From NCBI RefSeq assembly GCF_001038205.1, contig NZ_JWIZ01000038.1:1-39747 (forward strand): a stretch of 39,747 nucleotides of DNA. Direction: 5' to 3'. This DNA comes from Muribacter muris (GTDB lineage Bacteria; Pseudomonadota; Gammaproteobacteria; Enterobacterales; Pasteurellaceae). The notes beneath the pieces were generated by a model. That model was not told the origin of the DNA. It ran no database searches and worked only from the letters and a program-made list of their open reading frames with translations. Position numbers and translations under genes: made by a program. This document shows, in pieces, positions 17,465-26,698 of this stretch (position 1 is the first letter of the stretch; each line of letters begins with the position of its first letter).

Positions 17465-17503
17465 CTGATCCCGCTTCTTTTTTGCAATTTTAAGAGGAAC
17501 ATT

Positions 17504-19384
17504 ATGAGTACAAATCAAGAAACACGTGGCTTTCAGTCCGAAGTCAAACAATTATTACAGTTAATGATTCACTCGCTTTACTCTAACAAAGAGATTTTTT
17601 TGCGGGAACTGATTTCTAACGCTTCCGATGCGGCGGATAAATTACGTTTTAAAGCGCTTTCCCAACCGGAGTTATATGAAGGGGACGGCGAATTGCGTGT
17701 GCGGATTTCGGTCGATGAAACCCTTGGTACGCTTACCATCAGCGACAACGGGATTGGAATGAACCGTGAGCAAGTCATCGATCATTTGGGGACGATTGCC
17801 AAATCCGGTACGAAAGAATTTTTAAATGCGTTGGGTGCAGACCAAGCGAAAGACAGCCAACTGATCGGGCAATTTGGGGTAGGTTTCTACTCCTCTTTTA
17901 TTGTTGCCGATAAGGTAACGGTTAAAACCCGTGCTGCAGGCGAAAGTCAGGGCGTATTGTGGGAATCTGCCGGTGAGGGTGATTATACCGTTGCCGATAT
18001 TGAGAAATCCGGACGCGGTACGGACGTGATTTTGCATTTAAGAGAAGAGGAAAAAGAGTTTTTAAGCGAATGGCGTTTGCGTGAGATTATCGGCAAATAT
18101 TCCGACCATATCGGCTTACCGGTTGAAATTCAAACCAAAGAATATGATGACGAAGGCAAGGAAACCGGTACAAAATGGGAAAAAATCAATAAAGCGCAGG
18201 CGCTTTGGACGCGGGCTAAAAATGAGATTTCCGATGACGAATATAAAGAATTTTATAAACATCTGAGCCACGATTTTGCCGATCCGCTCTTGTGGTCGCA
18301 CAATAAAGTAGAGGGTAAGCAAGAATACACCAGCCTGCTTTATGTGCCGAGCAAAGGCCCGTGGGATTTGTTCAACCGTGATCATAAACACGGCTTAAAA
18401 CTTTACGTTCAGCGTGTCTTTATTATGGACGATGCCGAACTGTTTATGCCGAATTACCTGCGTTTTATGCGTGGGTTACTTGACTCGAACGATTTACCGC
18501 TCAACGTTTCCCGTGAGATTTTACAGGATAACAAAACCACTGCAGCGTTACGTTCGGCACTAACCAAACGTGCGTTACAAATGTTGGAAAAATTAGCCAA
18601 AGATGATGCTGAAAAATATCAAACCTTCTGGAAAGAGTTCGGTTTAGTGCTGAAAGAAGGGGTGGGTGAAGATTTTGCCAACAAAGCGCAAGTCGCCGGT
18701 TTACTGCGTTTTGCCTCCACCCATTCTGACAGCAACGAGCAAGCGGTGAGTTTGAGCGATTATCTTGCAAGAATGAAAGAGGGACAAAAGGCAATTTACT
18801 TCCTCACTGCCGATAGCTATACCGCTGCCAAAAACAGTCCGCATTTAGAGTTGTTCAATAAAAAAGGCATTGAGGTATTACTGCTTTCCGATCGTATTGA
18901 CGAATGGATGATCGGCCACTTGACCGAATTTGACGGCAAACCGTTGCAAAGCATTACCAAATCCGATTTGGACTTAGGTGAGCTCGCCGACAAACAGGAA
19001 GAGGAAGCGCAAAAAGCACAGGAAGCGGAGTTCGGTTCATTCTTAGAGCGTACCCAAAATTATTTGGGAGAGCGTGTCAAAAAAGTGGCATTAACCCACC
19101 GCTTGACCGATACGCCGGCAATCGTTTCAACGGATAATGATGAAATGACTACCCAAATGGCGAAACTGTTTGCTGCAATGGGGCAAACCGCACCGGAAGT
19201 GAAATACACCTTTGAGCTAAATCCGGAGCACGCAATGATTAAACGTATTGCCGACATTGCCGATGAAAGCGAGTTTAATGATTGGATCGAATTGCTGTTC
19301 GACCAAGCACTACTTGCCGAACGTGGCACGTTGGAAAACCCAACAGCGTTTATTAAACGGATGAATAGACTGCTTAGCGTCTAA
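17504..19384 (+). CDS. htpG: HtpG, bacterial Hsp90 chaperone
   Basis: ATP-dependent dimeric chaperone of 626 residues. The N-terminal GHKL ATPase domain has [13 protein letters not shown] (N box), ISDNGIGM (G1) and [12 protein letters not shown] (G2). The middle domain has [11 protein letters not shown]-like and [12 protein letters not shown], with the catalytic Arg in LNVSRE, followed by the dimerisation domain. The start at 17504 follows AGAGGAA; an in-frame ATG at 17417 overlaps the sigma32 promoter and an uptake signal and would add 29 residues foreign to the family. Monocistronic, with its own terminator. Confidence 0.97.
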   Translation: MSTNQETRGFQSEVKQLLQLMIHSLYSNKEIFLRELISNASDAADKLRFKALSQPELYEGDGELRVRISVDETLGTLTISDNGIGMNREQVIDHLGTIAKSGTKEFLNALGADQAKDSQLIGQFGVGFYSSFIVADKVTVKTRAAGESQGVLWESAGEGDYTVADIEKSGRGTDVILHLREEEKEFLSEWRLREIIGKYSDHIGLPVEIQTKEYDDEGKETGTKWEKINKAQALWTRAKNEISDDEYKEFYKHLSHDFADPLLWSHNKVEGKQEYTSLLYVPSKGPWDLFNRDHKHGLKLYVQRVFIMDDAELFMPNYLRFMRGLLDSNDLPLNVSREILQDNKTTAALRSALTKRALQMLEKLAKDDAEKYQTFWKEFGLVLKEGVGEDFANKAQVAGLLRFASTHSDSNEQAVSLSDYLARMKEGQKAIYFLTADSYTAAKNSPHLELFNKKGIEVLLLSDRIDEWMIGHLTEFDGKPLQSITKSDLDLGELADKQEEEAQKAQEAEFGSFLERTQNYLGERVKKVALTHRLTDTPAIVSTDNDEMTTQMAKLFAAMGQTAPEVKYTFELNPEHAMIKRIADIADESEFNDWIELLFDQALLAERGTLENPTAFIKRMNRLLSV

Positions 19385-19407
19385 ATTAGAGCAATAGTAC
19401 TTATCTG

Positions 19408-19442
19408 AGTGGTTAGATGATTAAGGTCTGACCACTTTTTTT
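19408..19442 (+). terminator. htpG terminator
   Basis: AGTGGTTAGA (19408-19417) pairs with TCTGACCACT (19427-19436), one G-U pair, followed by TTTTTT. Confidence 0.85.
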
Positions 19443-19579
19443 ATGTTTACTTTTATTTACTTTTAGTGTAACGGAAACTTATTGAATAAATATAGGATAT
19501 TTTTATAATTGCCCCTATATTTCTGATGCAGTTCACAGGCATATCTCAATTTCTTTTCATTACTCTTAAGGGGTCAAAA

Positions 19580-21451
19580 ATGGGTGTATTCGACTATAAA
19601 AAATATGGTGCGAAAGAGTCAGCAGAATTAATGACGGTAAGTCATAAATTAGCGGTTTACTCTACATTTGCTTCATACTTCTATTTACCAGCAGCCAAAA
19701 TGCTTAATGGATTAGGAAACATTTCAGGCAACTGGTTTCCAAATAAAATTGAGATTGCTCCGCCGCCAAAATGGCGTGAGTTAATGCCTTCGGAATTAGG
19801 GTTACCGAATAGTAGTAAAGATATTTCGGGTTACTATACGATTGCAAGTACGGTAACAGGCAATAGACCAATTTCTGGTATGGGACCTCAGTCAAAAATC
19901 TTTGCTGAGTTTAACGAGCAAGGAAAACCGATTAAGATTGCTTTAGGTTGGGCAGGGACGAATGATTTATTAGATGTAGCCGATTATTTCCATCTCAACT
20001 CAGGAAAAATTGCACCTAATATGGAACCGCTGCTAAATGCTATAAAACAATATGGTATCCAAAATGGTTTGAGCGGTGAAGATGTTCTCATTACAGGTTA
20101 TAGTTCCGGCGGAGCATTCACGAATATTATGGCAAAATATAGTGATAGTCTGGCTGGAGGTTTTTTCAAGAATAGTGATTATATAGGACATGCTTCTCCA
20201 TTTATTTACGATAATCCTGATGTTATCTTTAATATGGGATTTGAAAATGATGCTGTCTTCCGAATTTTAGGTGATTCGCCGACATTTTCTCAAGCGTTAA
20301 AGGAGCTAAAACCTTGGTTAGTTAATCCCGATAAACATTTTAATTCCACTTCAGATAATATCATCCTATTCAATTATAGCTATGCGTCCTTATTTTGGCA
20401 TCCTAAAGCACTATCTGTTTTAAATATTCCTCAAGGATGGGGGGCTCATTTTAGTGGTGTGATTACCGACGCAACTAAGCGTATTTCCGAATCAAAATTT
20501 TATGAATACACTCAGAAGCACAGTAAGATTATTGTTGATGCCTTACCAGCTCTGCCCCGTTTATTTGTATGGGTAAGAGATAAAACGAAAGTAGGTCATA
20601 AGGGCTATGGCGATCCTGCGTTTATCATTGGGAATGAACATAACAATTTATTACAAGGTAACAAAGGAGGAGATTATATTGATGCTAAGGGTGGTAATGA
20701 TAAAATAAAAGTTGGTGCAGGAGCTGATGTTGTTGATGGAGGAGCTGGGATTGATACCCTTATTCTATCTGGACGTAGTAATCAATGGGAAGTTTATCGC
20801 CTAGAAGATAAAACACTCTACTTTAATTCAAAGTATCTTGGTTTAAAGGAAGCTTCAAATATTGAAAAAGTTACTTTTGACCGAGATCCACGCAGTAATG
20901 CCAAACCTTATGATATAACAGAGTGGGGATTATTTGATCATCGTTATCTGATTAAACATAAAAACAAAGATATTCATTATAAGAGTCATATAGAAGGAAC
21001 GGATAAATCGGATGAATTAAGTGGTGCTGTTGTATTCGGCAAAGATGGGAATGATATGCTTACTGCAATTGAGCCGGGTAGTTTATTACACGGAGGGAAA
21101 GGGAATGATATCCTCATAGGTAAGAATGGAGATGATTATCTATACGGTGCCGAAGGGAATGACATCCTTTACGGTGGTGCTGGCAACAATGTTTTATATG
21201 GTGGTATTGGACACGATATTTTCAGCTTTGACGAAAAATCTACAGGTAGAACTGTAATCAAGGATTTTAATAAATATGCCGGAGATATGGATAGCCTATT
21301 ATTTTCAAAAAGTTTATTTGAATCCTCAAATTCAGTGTATCAGGCAGCACGAAAAATTGGTAAAGATGTACATATTTCTAAGGACAATGTAAATGTAATT
21401 TTAGAAGATATCTCTCTTTACGACTTGCATGGGAATGTTGGAATCATTTAA
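19580..21451 (+). CDS. family I.3-like RTX lipase, type I-secreted
   Basis: Predicted secreted lipase of 623 residues. The N-terminus MGVFDYKKYGAKESAELM matches the MGIFDYKN start of Serratia/Pseudomonas family I.3 lipases, and similarity continues through DVLITGYSSGGAFTNIMA, YIGHASPF and GFENDAVFRIL. The likely triad is Ser175 (GYSSG), Asp224 (ENDAVF) and His290 (GWGAHFSG). Two blocks of calcium-binding RTX nonapeptides (about 351-397 and 487-548, GGxGxDx type) are separated by an unusual insert of about 90 residues. There is no N-terminal signal peptide; the C-terminus ends DLHGNVGII, a hydrophobic tail like T1SS signals. The start at 19580 has AAGGGG upstream. Base composition is clearly more AT-rich than neighbours. 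No ABC transporter or adaptor is adjacent; an IS follows. Lipase, phospholipase or esterase specificity is undetermined. Confidence 0.8.
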   Translation: MGVFDYKKYGAKESAELMTVSHKLAVYSTFASYFYLPAAKMLNGLGNISGNWFPNKIEIAPPPKWRELMPSELGLPNSSKDISGYYTIASTVTGNRPISGMGPQSKIFAEFNEQGKPIKIALGWAGTNDLLDVADYFHLNSGKIAPNMEPLLNAIKQYGIQNGLSGEDVLITGYSSGGAFTNIMAKYSDSLAGGFFKNSDYIGHASPFIYDNPDVIFNMGFENDAVFRILGDSPTFSQALKELKPWLVNPDKHFNSTSDNIILFNYSYASLFWHPKALSVLNIPQGWGAHFSGVITDATKRISESKFYEYTQKHSKIIVDALPALPRLFVWVRDKTKVGHKGYGDPAFIIGNEHNNLLQGNKGGDYIDAKGGNDKIKVGAGADVVDGGAGIDTLILSGRSNQWEVYRLEDKTLYFNSKYLGLKEASNIEKVTFDRDPRSNAKPYDITEWGLFDHRYLIKHKNKDIHYKSHIEGTDKSDELSGAVVFGKDGNDMLTAIEPGSLLHGGKGNDILIGKNGDDYLYGAEGNDILYGGAGNNVLYGGIGHDIFSFDEKSTGRTVIKDFNKYAGDMDSLLFSKSLFESSNSVYQAARKIGKDVHISKDNVNVILEDISLYDLHGNVGII

Positions 21452-21487
21452 GTATAATTAAATAGTTCGCCTTATAGGCAACTCTAT

Positions 21488-21532
21488 AATGGGTTAAAGT
21501 TCTTCTTAGGATAAACTTTAACCCATTTTTAT
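21488..21532 (+). terminator. lipase terminator
   Basis: AATGGGTTAAAGTT (21488-21501) and AACTTTAACCCATT (21514-21527) form a perfect 14-base stem with a 12-base loop, followed by TTTATT. It ends just before the left end of the IS1016-like element. Confidence 0.88.
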
Positions 21533-21533
21533 T

Positions 21534-22245
21534 GGGGCTGAAGTAGATTAGAAATTATGTTAGCCTATAAAAATGAAGATAATCCATTGTAAATTAAAGA
21601 AATCTTTACAGAAAAGCTCCTTGGATTTTTTGCACTAGAAGTGACGTCCCGTTCAGCTGCAAATATTCTCGGTATTCAACCTAACTCGGCGATTTTGTTT
21701 TACCATAAAATTCGTCAAGCCATCAGCTACCATTTATCCCTTAAAGCAGATGATATTTTTGAGGGAAAAATTGAGCTAGATGAAAGCTATTTTGGTGGTT
21801 ATCGCAAAGGAAAAAGGGGACGAAGAGCGGCAAGAAAAGTCGTAGTTTATGGCATATTAAAACGACAAAGAAAAGTGTTTACCATTGTCGTTGAAAACAC
21901 TAAGAGCGAAACGGTACTCCCTGTTATAAAAAGGAAAATTAAGACTGATAGCTGGGCTTATACCGACAATTATCGCAGTTATGATGCTCTTGATGTGAGT
22001 GAATTTCATCACGAGCGAATTAATCATTCAGAGATATTTGCAGAACGAGAAAATCACATTAATGGAATTGAAAATTTTTGGAGTCAAACAAAGCGATCTC
22101 CTCGAAAATATAATGGAATAAACCAAAAAAACTTTCCTTTGCTTTTGAAGGAATATGAGTTTCGGTTTAATGTTGGGATACCTAAAATACAACTCAGAAC
22201 TTTGCGAAAATGGCGTGAAATTTAGGGCTAATCTACTTCAGCCCT
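21534..22245 (+). mobile_element. IS1016-like insertion sequence (IS1595 family)
   Basis: An element of about 710 bases, the size of IS1016. The left end GGGCTGAAGTAGATTAG (21535-21551) has an exact inverted copy at 22228-22244; the leading G at 21534 gives the GGGGCTG tip shared with the element at 39658. The right tip reads CAGCCCT, one mismatch to that tip. I see no 8-base target duplication: flanks are TTTTTATT and AAATTTAT. It carries one frameshifted transposase gene. It sits between the lipase terminator and an older transposase remnant. Confidence 0.82.
21573..22225 (+). pseudogene. IS1016-like transposase, frameshifted near the N-terminus
   Basis: DDE-type ISXO2/IS1016 transposase. 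Reading starts at ATG 21573 as MKIIHCKLKKSLQK and then goes out of frame into TAG; the rest is open in another frame to the stop at 22223-22225. Adding one A to the A run at 21612-21615 joins both parts as LQKKLLGFFALEVTSRS, so a single-base deletion explains the break. The catalytic region is intact: IELDESYFGG, YTDNYRSYD and HINGIENFW. A GTG at 21641 could start a shorter product lacking part of the DNA-binding N-terminus. Confidence 0.85.
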
Positions 22246-22252
22246 AAATTTA

Positions 22253-22622
22253 TTAATGCTCTCATTATGATTGAGTCTAAAGAAATTGACACATATGAGT
22301 TGGTGGGGTAATCAAACCTTTCAATTATCTTCGTATGCCTGTAGTAAATGTTCTTTTTGTTTTTTACCATTTAATGATAAATCACATTTACTGATAGGAA
22401 GCAATAAATACCATTACACCAAAATCACGATTGAAAAAAGTGGTATGAATAATTAATTAAGTTTAATTATTGATTTTGAAGAGAATTTAACAAAGATTAG
22501 AGGATTTTCTAAATATCGACGATTGTTTGAGGTGCGTAATGATATTTATTAGCTAACGACGGATGTGTTTTTTCGACTGAATAATTAACCCCAATGTCGA
22601 TAGGATTTCATTTTGTTTAAAA
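22253..22622 (-). pseudogene. degenerate transposase remnant, left copy
   Basis: Read on the minus strand, this AT-rich stretch matches 32490-32889 with many long exact blocks, including a 23-base identity (22432-22454 against 32669-32691). Pieces of translation such as SLANKYHYAPQTI and RYLENPLIFVKFSSKSIIK resemble the helix-turn-helix that precedes the DDE domain in some zinc-ribbon transposases. Stops and indels (including a 4-base AATT duplication) break every frame. The outer end stops at the IS1016-like element. The forward 61-codon open frame at 22271 lies antisense to this and is probably not a gene. Confidence 0.6.
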
Positions 22623-22629
22623 ATAGGGC

Positions 22630-22655
22630 TTAAAGCCTTTACTATAGGGCTTTAA
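22630..22655 (-). terminator. probable secF terminator
   Basis: On the minus strand TTAAAGCC, a 10-base loop and GGCTTTAA, then GCCCTATTTTT. It lies 46 bases after the secF stop. Confidence 0.55.
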
Positions 22656-22700
22656 ACCGCTTTCATCACTATTACTCCTATATGACTGTCATTGGAGAGA

Positions 22701-23669
22701 TCAGTAATCAACTAATGATTGTTGATCTGCGCCTTCTTTTTCGACAACTGGTTGGCTCATATGTTCACGTTTCAAACCAAGGTCTAACGCAATTCCGACC
22801 GCAATGTAGATGGTGGAGTAAGTACCGAAACCGATCCCGATCAACAATGCCAGCGAGAAGCTGTGCAGGGTTGGACCGCCTAACACATAGAGTGCAATTA
22901 CGACCACCAATGTTGTGATAGAGGTCATCAAGGTTCGGGAGAGGGTTTGGCTTAATGAAATGTCCACAATCTCAGCAGATTCGGCACGGCGCACTTTCGG
23001 GAAGTTTTCACGCACACGGTCAAACACCACGATACTGTCATTCAGTGAGTAGCCGACCACCGAGAGAATGGCTGCCACGAAGGTGAGGTCAATTTCAATT
23101 TGCAGTAATGAAAAGACCCCGATAGTTACGATCACATCGTGGAATAACGCAATAACTGCCCCTGCCGCCAAGCGCCATTCAAAACGTAGCCCGACATAGA
23201 TCAGCAACATTGCTAACGTGGCTAACGTGGCATAAATCGCCCCTTGAGTCAGCTCTTCCCCGACATTTGGTCCGACAAATTCAATACTTTGAATATTGGC
23301 GTTGGCGTCCAATTTTTGGTGAATCAGGTTCATCACCGTTGTACCGACATTCATATCCCCTGCGGAAGCCGGCAGGCGAATCATTACGTCTTTTTGGCTG
23401 CCAAAGGTTTGCACCGTTGCACTTGGGTAGCCGTTTTCTTCCAATAATTCACGCACTTTACCCAAATCGGCAGGCTGGGAGAAGTTAGTTTCGATCACCG
23501 TTCCGCCGGTAAAATCCAATCCCCAGTTAAAGCCTTTGGTGAAAATGGTAAACAGGCAAAAAATTGTGATTAAAATGGAGGAAATATAACCAAATTTGCG
23601 ATAGCGCATAAAAGGCAGCAAACGGTAAGGGAGTTTGATCTCCACATCTTTTTGGGTTTTTGTATCCAT
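22701..23669 (-). CDS. secF: SecF, Sec translocase accessory membrane protein
   Basis: A 322-residue RND-superfamily protein with six membrane helices that, with SecD, uses the proton gradient to drive late steps of protein export. Features: GLDFTGGTVIE after helix 1, and the helix-4/5 region VVGYSLNDSIVVFDRVREN with its conserved Asp and Arg. The start at 23669 follows AAGGA, and secD ends 10 bases upstream, so the two are co-translated. Confidence 0.97.
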   Translation of the reverse strand: MDTKTQKDVEIKLPYRLLPFMRYRKFGYISSILITIFCLFTIFTKGFNWGLDFTGGTVIETNFSQPADLGKVRELLEENGYPSATVQTFGSQKDVMIRLPASAGDMNVGTTVMNLIHQKLDANANIQSIEFVGPNVGEELTQGAIYATLATLAMLLIYVGLRFEWRLAAGAVIALFHDVIVTIGVFSLLQIEIDLTFVAAILSVVGYSLNDSIVVFDRVRENFPKVRRAESAEIVDISLSQTLSRTLMTSITTLVVVIALYVLGGPTLHSFSLALLIGIGFGTYSTIYIAVGIALDLGLKREHMSQPVVEKEGADQQSLVDY

Positions 23670-23679
23670 TTGATTGTCC

Positions 23680-25524
23680 TTAAATCCAAAGTTTTTTCAC
23701 GCGCTTACCGCCATAGACCCAGTTTACTAGCATACGTGTGCCGGTAATGGCGGTGAACATTGAGACGATAACCCCTAACGCAAGGGTAATGGCAAAGCCT
23801 TTTACCGGCCCTGTCCCGACGGCGTATAAAATCAAGGAGACCAATACGGTCGTGAGGTTCGAGTCGAAAATACTGGAAAATGCGCCGTTATAACCTTCGT
23901 GAATCGCCTGTTGGATTGAACGCCTGTTGCGTAATTCTTCCTTAATCCGTTCGTAGATCAGTACGTTGGCATCAATCGACATTCCCACCGCTAATACGAT
24001 ACCGGCAATCCCCGGCATTGTGAGCGTTGCACCAGTCAAAGACATCAACCCAACGGTTAAAATCAGGTTCGCAATCAGGGCGGTGCTGGCGAATAGACCG
24101 AATACACGATAATAGACCAAGCAGAAGAGAATAGTTAAACCTAAGCCGAGTAAGCCGGCTTCCATTCCCTGTGTAATATTATCTGCACCTAATGATGCGC
24201 CGATAGTACGTTCTTCCACGATGACGATAGGCGCAATCAACGCACCGGAACGGAGCAACACGGCGAGGTTTTGCGCTTCCGCCGGGCTGTTAATGCCGGT
24301 GATTTGGAAATGGCTACCCAAACGGGAGTTGATCGTCGCCACATTGATTACTTCTTCGTGTTTTTCGAGAATAACTTTGCCGTTGGCATCTCGGCGACCG
24401 GAATCTTTAAATTCGCTGTATAAGGTTGCCATTGGTTTGCCGACTGCACTTTTAGTTGCATTTGCCATTAAATCGCCGCCGGCAGCGTCAAGGGTGATGC
24501 TGACTTGCGGTAATCCCCGTTCGTCCGTACCGGAGGTGGCATTGATAATATGTTCGCCGCCCAATACTGCCTTACGGAAGAGTACGACCGGATAGCCGCT
24601 ACGATCCGATTTTAACTCGGAATCTGTCGGCACAATCCCACGGCTTGCCTGCTCGGCATTCGCATTGGTATTGACTAGACGGAATTCTAAGGTTGCCGTT
24701 GCACCGAGAATTTCTTTCGCACGGGCGGTATCTTGCACCCCCGGTAGTTCGACTACGATTCGATCAGCTCCTTGACGTTGAATAATCGGTTCGGAAACGC
24801 CTAATTCTTCAACACGCTTACGTAAAATGGATAAGTTCTGTTCAATCGCAATATCACGGGATTCCGATAAGCCTTGTACAGACGGTGAGAAGCGTACTAA
24901 GGCAGGTTCAATAAAGGCAGCTTCTAGGGTGGTGTGATTGCGGCGAACGTAACGCACCGCTTTTTCGGCGGTTTGCGCATCGGCAAATTCAATTTCCGTG
25001 CTGTGATTTTCGCTTTTACGGATCGCTTTATATTGCAGCTTCTCTTTGCGGAAATTGTTGCGTAACGTATCTTGTAGCTGTTCTTGCTGCTTTTGCATTG
25101 CGGTGTTCATATCCACTTCCATTAGGAAGCGTACCCCGCCTCGCAAGTCTAAGCCTCGTTTCATCGGCTCGCCGCCGATTGAGGTCAGCCATTGTGGTGT
25201 TGCCGGCGCAAGATTGAGTGCTACGGAATAGCCGTCGCCTAATACTTCGGCAATTTTTTCTTTTGCCGGCAGTTGCTGCTCGTCTTTTTCCAAACGAACT
25301 AAAATCGAGCCGTTTTCAAGGCTGGCAGCTTTCGGCGTAATATTTAACGTCTTGAGTGCAGATTGAACTTGGGTGAGCGTATCTGCGGACGCTTGTTGTC
25401 CTCGTGTGCCTGAAATTTGCACGGAAGGATCTTCACCATATAAATTTGGAAGGGCGTATAAAGCACCAATGGCGATCACGAAGATCACCATTAGGTTCTT
25501 CCAAAGCGGGAAACGGTTTAACAC
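23680..25524 (-). CDS. secD: SecD, Sec translocase accessory membrane protein
   Basis: A 614-residue partner of SecF, same length as in E. coli. One N-terminal helix, a large periplasmic region with GLDLRGGVRFLMEVD and ADRIVVELPGVQD, then five helices with AVGMSIDANVLIYERIKEE carrying the conserved Asp. The start is GTG at 25524 behind AGGGGA. The order yajC-secD-secF is conserved; tgt/queA, often upstream, are not here. Confidence 0.97.
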   Translation of the reverse strand: MLNRFPLWKNLMVIFVIAIGALYALPNLYGEDPSVQISGTRGQQASADTLTQVQSALKTLNITPKAASLENGSILVRLEKDEQQLPAKEKIAEVLGDGYSVALNLAPATPQWLTSIGGEPMKRGLDLRGGVRFLMEVDMNTAMQKQQEQLQDTLRNNFRKEKLQYKAIRKSENHSTEIEFADAQTAEKAVRYVRRNHTTLEAAFIEPALVRFSPSVQGLSESRDIAIEQNLSILRKRVEELGVSEPIIQRQGADRIVVELPGVQDTARAKEILGATATLEFRLVNTNANAEQASRGIVPTDSELKSDRSGYPVVLFRKAVLGGEHIINATSGTDERGLPQVSITLDAAGGDLMANATKSAVGKPMATLYSEFKDSGRRDANGKVILEKHEEVINVATINSRLGSHFQITGINSPAEAQNLAVLLRSGALIAPIVIVEERTIGASLGADNITQGMEAGLLGLGLTILFCLVYYRVFGLFASTALIANLILTVGLMSLTGATLTMPGIAGIVLAVGMSIDANVLIYERIKEELRNRRSIQQAIHEGYNGAFSSIFDSNLTTVLVSLILYAVGTGPVKGFAITLALGVIVSMFTAITGTRMLVNWVYGGKRVKKLWI

Positions 25525-25552
25525 AATAAGTCCCCTGTCTTAACGGAAAGAA

Positions 25553-25846
25553 TTAAAGAGATTTGAGTGAACCTTTTGGTAACACTGCCACAACGAAATC
25601 ACGTTTGATTGTTACTTCGGTCGTATCGTTTAATGCAATAACGATATTGTCATTGTCTGCGGCGACTTTGCTAATTTTGCCGATTAAACCACCGCTTGTC
25701 AGCACTTCATCACCTTTTGAGAGGCTGGCAAGTAACTCACGTTGTTGTTTTTGGCGTTTTGCCTGCGGGCGATAGATCATAAAATAGAAAATCAAACCGA
25801 AAACAACCAAAATAAAGATCATTTCCATTCCGCTGCCTTGTTGCAT
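25553..25846 (-). CDS. yajC: YajC, Sec holotranslocon subunit
   Basis: A 97-residue single-span inner-membrane protein (helix about 5-25, FILVVFGLIFYFMIYRPQ) with the basic RPQAKRQKQQ segment and a small soluble domain (GDEVLTSGGLIGKI). It is first in the yajC-secD-secF operon, 28 bases ahead of secD. The ribosome site is AGGAGC. Upstream (25847-26085) are two small hairpins, TTATCCT/AGGATAA at 25889-25906 and CTCGTT/AACGAG at 25966-25978, of unknown role. Confidence 0.95.
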   Translation of the reverse strand: MQQGSGMEMIFILVVFGLIFYFMIYRPQAKRQKQQRELLASLSKGDEVLTSGGLIGKISKVAADNDNIVIALNDTTEVTIKRDFVVAVLPKGSLKSL

Positions 25847-26085
25847 ATAAAGCTCCTAAAATCAATAAGTTATTACATTCTTTTAACATTATCCTACAAA
25901 GGATAACATCAAATAAAATTACCGTTTCTAAACAGAAAAACGAGCAATAAAATAGCACAAAATCCCTCGTTTAACGAGCAGAAATTGATAACAATCACAG
26001 ATCCGCTCTGTTCGGCAAGCATTTTGCATATAGAATGACACATATTGTTACGTTTATACTTAAATTCAACCATAAAGGATAAAAA

Positions 26086-26646
26086 ATGAAAAATTTTTCC
26101 GTACAAGCGGTGCTTTTCGGTCTCTTTTTTGCAAACAGCGTGTTTGCCCACAATGTGCAACTCAATGCGCCCTTACCGAGTGCAAAGGTAATCAAAGACG
26201 GTGAATTGATGATTGAGGATAAAGAAATTATCTATAAGCCGTGGTCGTCCGCTCAATTGAGAGGCAAAGTGCGGGTGGTGCATCATCTTGCCGGCAGAAG
26301 CAGTGTGAAAGAGAAAAACCAACCTTTGATGGCGGCAATTAAAGCCGCGGGTTTTAACCGTAATCACTACCAAACCACCACCATTATCAACGCTGACGAT
26401 GCGGTTATCGCCACCGGTTTATTTGTGAAAAACAGTGCGGAAGACGGTAAACGCCAAAATCCACATTCGCAAGTCATTCTCGACCAAAGCAGCCAAGTAA
26501 AAAAGGCGTGGCAGCTCAAAGCGAAAGAGAGTTTTATCGCCGTATTGGATAAGCAAGGCAAGGTGCAATTTGTTGCTGAGGGGAAACTGTCTGCCGATCA
26601 AACCAAGCAGGTTATTGAGCTAGTCAAACAGTTGCTCAACAATTAA
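26086..26646 (+). CDS. ytfJ: YtfJ-family periplasmic protein
   Basis: A 186-residue secreted protein with a signal peptide ending VFA (about 1-21, cleavage before His22). It matches E. coli YtfJ as I recall it along its length, with KPWSSAQLRGKVRVVHHLAGRSSVKEKN and YQTTTIINADDA. The fold is thioredoxin-like but the CXXC motif is absent, so no oxidoreductase activity is claimed. Function unknown. The ribosome site is AAAGGA. An uptake signal (26103-26111) falls within the signal peptide coding sequence. Confidence 0.88.
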   Translation: MKNFSVQAVLFGLFFANSVFAHNVQLNAPLPSAKVIKDGELMIEDKEIIYKPWSSAQLRGKVRVVHHLAGRSSVKEKNQPLMAAIKAAGFNRNHYQTTTIINADDAVIATGLFVKNSAEDGKRQNPHSQVILDQSSQVKKAWQLKAKESFIAVLDKQGKVQFVAEGKLSADQTKQVIELVKQLLNN

Positions 26647-26698
26647 AAAATGCGGGCGTTGAAAACTCACCGCCCGTGATAATTAACAAAAAATCCCG

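Noticed and set aside
21573-21645. Programmed frameshift in the IS1016-like transposase
   Set aside because: IS1595-family transposases are made from one frame, and the A run is short; a simple deletion explains it better.
21526-22253. Target-site duplication of the IS1016-like element
   Set aside because: The 8-base flanks TTTTTATT and AAATTTAT do not match; none is claimed.
22271-22456. 61-codon plus-strand open frame after the IS
   Set aside because: It is antisense to the degenerate transposase remnant that has an inverted homologue at 32.5-32.9 kb, and has no ribosome site.
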